Part shown: in pieces, positions 62,467 to 64,000 of the stretch
Layout: the number at the start of each line of letters is the position of its first letter
Numbering within the stretch: the stretch's first letter is position 1
NCBI RefSeq assembly: GCF_900142925.1
Contig: NZ_FRCN01000005.1
Location: forward strand, 1-64,000
DNA: 64,000 bases
Source: Chitinophaga sp. CF418
Lineage (GTDB): Bacteria; Bacteroidota; Bacteroidia; Chitinophagales; Chitinophagaceae
Direction: 5' to 3'
Notes under the pieces: generated by a model
Seen by the model: only the letters and a program-made list of their open reading frames with translations
Databases searched by the model: none
Told to the model about the DNA's origin: nothing
Position numbers and translations under genes: made by a program

Positions 62467-62736
62467 TTATTCTCCGCCAATATCCTCCAAAACATCCCCA
62501 AACTCATTTCTCACTTTTATCACATTATCTATGTTCTCTTTCCATACATTAGAATGAACTACCAAATCGTCAGCATCTTTGATAGACAACTTCAATTTTT
62601 TAATTAAAACTAACGTTGATTGCATTTGAGTTGCACCGTTTTCTTTAATTTTCAACAATGCCAATTCAAGACTGTTCGGATTTCCGTCGTAAATAGTCTC
62701 AAAAATATCCTCAAACTTAGCTGTATTCATCATCAT
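62467..62736 (-). CDS. Immunity protein of tip A
   Basis: The 89-residue product (KFEDIFETIYDGNPNSLELA; IKDADDLVVHSNVWKENIDN; VRNEFGDVLEDIGGE) is acidic and helical. Its start overlaps the toxin stop by four bases (ATGA), the tightest coupling in the array. The centre (LKLSIKDADDLVVHSNVW) resembles the ribosomal L7/L12-like or Imm-type small helical proteins only in length. No family named. Confidence 0.7.
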   Translation of the reverse strand: MMMNTAKFEDIFETIYDGNPNSLELALLKIKENGATQMQSTLVLIKKLKLSIKDADDLVVHSNVWKENIDNVIKVRNEFGDVLEDIGGE

Positions 62737-63698
62737 TTTTTATTTAAGTCAATGGTTACATCTACAACTTTTCCAGGTTTAGCTGAAGAACTACGCTTCG
62801 CTCTTTCGAATTGTATACGAAAATTATCAAATTTGTGTTCTTTAGCATCTTGCATAAACAGCTCAAGAGTTTCAAGCATCGCCTCACGGCCAAATTCGTT
62901 CTTAAGTTCATTTCCTGGAACTCCTCTTGGATATAAAATAAATGTAGTTAATTCTAATGTTTTCCCATCTGAAAAAACGTTCCGATAAGCTAAAAAATCA
63001 TTTATTTTGCCGTCTGGATAAACAATCTCTCCGCCAATCATATTTCCTTCAATCTTGTAATTCAATTTTGCTCGTTCTGCCTGTCTATAGCTACCGAACT
63101 GAATTGCATTTATTTGTTTGCCCGCACTTGCTCCAGTTTCAGTATAGGCAATATTGGTTGCCGACTGTCCTTTTACCATTTGGGGAAAAACACTAGCCCC
63201 GTCTGCAGGAATGCCACCAAACGACACCATAACTCCATCTGCCGTGCTCCATTTCAACGCTGACTGATCACCTCCCCATAAATATCCTGCAGCTCCAAAA
63301 GGTCCTCCGCTAATAGCCGCTGCAACAGCGTCGTCATGCTCATTCTTAATAGCGGCTACATTCTGCCTCACTATGGACGCAGGCCCAATATGCCCGTTAC
63401 CATATATATCGGGAATTGCTATTTCAGGTTCTCGATATCTCCAGCTTTCACTCTTTATACGAATTTGCTCCGCCTTCGCAGTGTTAATTCTAGCGTAATC
63501 TCTGTTTGCATTTCCTTGTCTTTGTATAAAAGTTTCCGCACCATCCAAATCTGTCGCCTGTATAGGAGTATTACCTGAAAACTGGTAAGGTGTCAATTCC
63601 GGATACTTAGGCGTCAATGGATCCACACTCAAAAACCTCCCCAACCTCAGATCATACACCCTCAATCCATAATCCTGCTGATTCCCCTCACCCTTCAC
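62733..63698 (-). CDS. Orphan Rhs tip A, intact toxin frame
   Basis: The conserved block starts at 63740; in frame there is a TGA seven codons upstream and no ATG, so the first usable start is GTG at 63698. It contains VYDLRLGRFLSVDPLTPKYP, the pre-toxin module shared with tip D (IYGNGHIGPASIVRQNVAAI) and its own toxin end (AGKQINAIQFGSYRQAERAK; NDFLAYRNVFSDGKTLELTT; FDNFRIQFERAKRSSSAKPG). No catalytic motif is certain. The immunity gene overlaps the stop. Confidence 0.7.
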   Translation of the reverse strand: MKGEGNQQDYGLRVYDLRLGRFLSVDPLTPKYPELTPYQFSGNTPIQATDLDGAETFIQRQGNANRDYARINTAKAEQIRIKSESWRYREPEIAIPDIYGNGHIGPASIVRQNVAAIKNEHDDAVAAAISGGPFGAAGYLWGGDQSALKWSTADGVMVSFGGIPADGASVFPQMVKGQSATNIAYTETGASAGKQINAIQFGSYRQAERAKLNYKIEGNMIGGEIVYPDGKINDFLAYRNVFSDGKTLELTTFILYPRGVPGNELKNEFGREAMLETLELFMQDAKEHKFDNFRIQFERAKRSSSAKPGKVVDVTIDLNKK

Positions 63699-63740
63699 CT
63701 CATTATCATTCTCCTTCCCATTAAACCCATAACGATAGCC
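63666..63740 (-). repeat. Conserved 75-base Rhs block, present five times
   Basis: The block encodes GYRYGFNGKENDNEVKGEGN and QQDYG. Further copies on the same strand are at about 61929-62003, 59691-59765, 58062-58136 and (first 63 bases) 56240-56302. They differ by only a few, mostly silent, bases although the sequences beyond them diverge completely. It is the obvious site for homologous exchange between tips. From 63821 to the window end I see no gene. Confidence 0.85.
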
Positions 63741-64000
63741 CTCCGCATTATACCCCCGTCACCCTTGCTACTGCCTTGCACACTTTTCTAATCAAAGAAC
63801 TGCGCCTAAGATATGTTTTTTCGCCTATTCTGTGCTCTCTTCCACCGCTATCAGGTATACACTGTTTATATTTTCTTCATAAATCTTTCATTGTGTCGTA
63901 CACGCAAGACTGGCTATCAGACCTCTCACCGTCTTCTGAACGCTGGTGATCTGACATTATTCAGCTTAATACTGGTAGCTCTTTTCAACTCCCCGTTACT

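Overview
The window looks like a chromosome segment of a Bacteroidota member, most probably Chitinophagaceae (Chitinophaga-like). The evidence is two complete sigma/FecR/SusC/SusD sets, a secreted GH19 chitinase with tandem chitin-binding modules and a type IX secretion tail, DUF4974-type FecR proteins, a GldA/GldFG-like ABC transporter, and CHASE3 and PAS sensor kinases. No rRNA, tRNA, CRISPR array or complete insertion sequence was recognised.

Left part (1-41.4 kb, moderate G+C, ordinary backbone). In order: the 3' end of an IS transposase; a lipoprotein; the chitinase divergent from an alpha/beta-hydrolase; a PAS histidine kinase with a REC-Crp response regulator; a small MauE-like membrane cluster; Sus set 1 on the minus strand (15.1 to 8.7 kb); a deletion remnant of a hybrid kinase; rmuC; an outer-membrane barrel; a three-gene hydroxyproline-type operon (epimerase, D-amino-acid oxidoreductase, DUF885 hydrolase); a large GAF/PAS hybrid kinase; a nucleoside deaminase; and an IPT/NHL lipoprotein. 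Sus set 2 on the plus strand (28.4-41.4 kb) runs sigma, FecR, SusC, SusD, ABC ATPase, GldFG-like fusion and two MutS-core ATPases.

Right part (41.4 kb to the end, visibly A+T-richer, almost all genes on the minus strand). This is a polymorphic-toxin island. From 55 to 64 kb it carries five orphan Rhs C-terminal tips. Each starts at the same conserved motif (GYRYGFNGKE..), each has a different C-terminal toxin region, and each has a different small gene directly downstream in the immunity position. A sixth toxin 3' end survives without its core. From 41.5 to 53 kb there are further small immunity-like genes, several in two or three copies in different states of decay, plus toxin fragments, chimeras and XRE/SymE regulators. 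The 3' end of an XRE repressor gene followed by a terminator recurs at four places (27.9, 41.4, 54.3 and 62.4 kb), usually convergent with an immunity gene, and probably marks old cassette boundaries.

The strongest leads for something new are: (a) a secreted NTR/TIMP-like protein with an N-terminal C-x-C, found in three copies, each placed directly after the 3' end (or a short relic of it) of an HExxH metallopeptidase toxin, so a bacterial analogue of the tissue inhibitors of metalloproteases could be the immunity protein; (b) a SUMF1/FGE-fold protein in the immunity position of an Rhs tip; (c) the silent-tip array itself, with stop codons directly before the conserved block; and (d) two MutS-core ATPases co-transcribed with SusCD and an ABC transporter.
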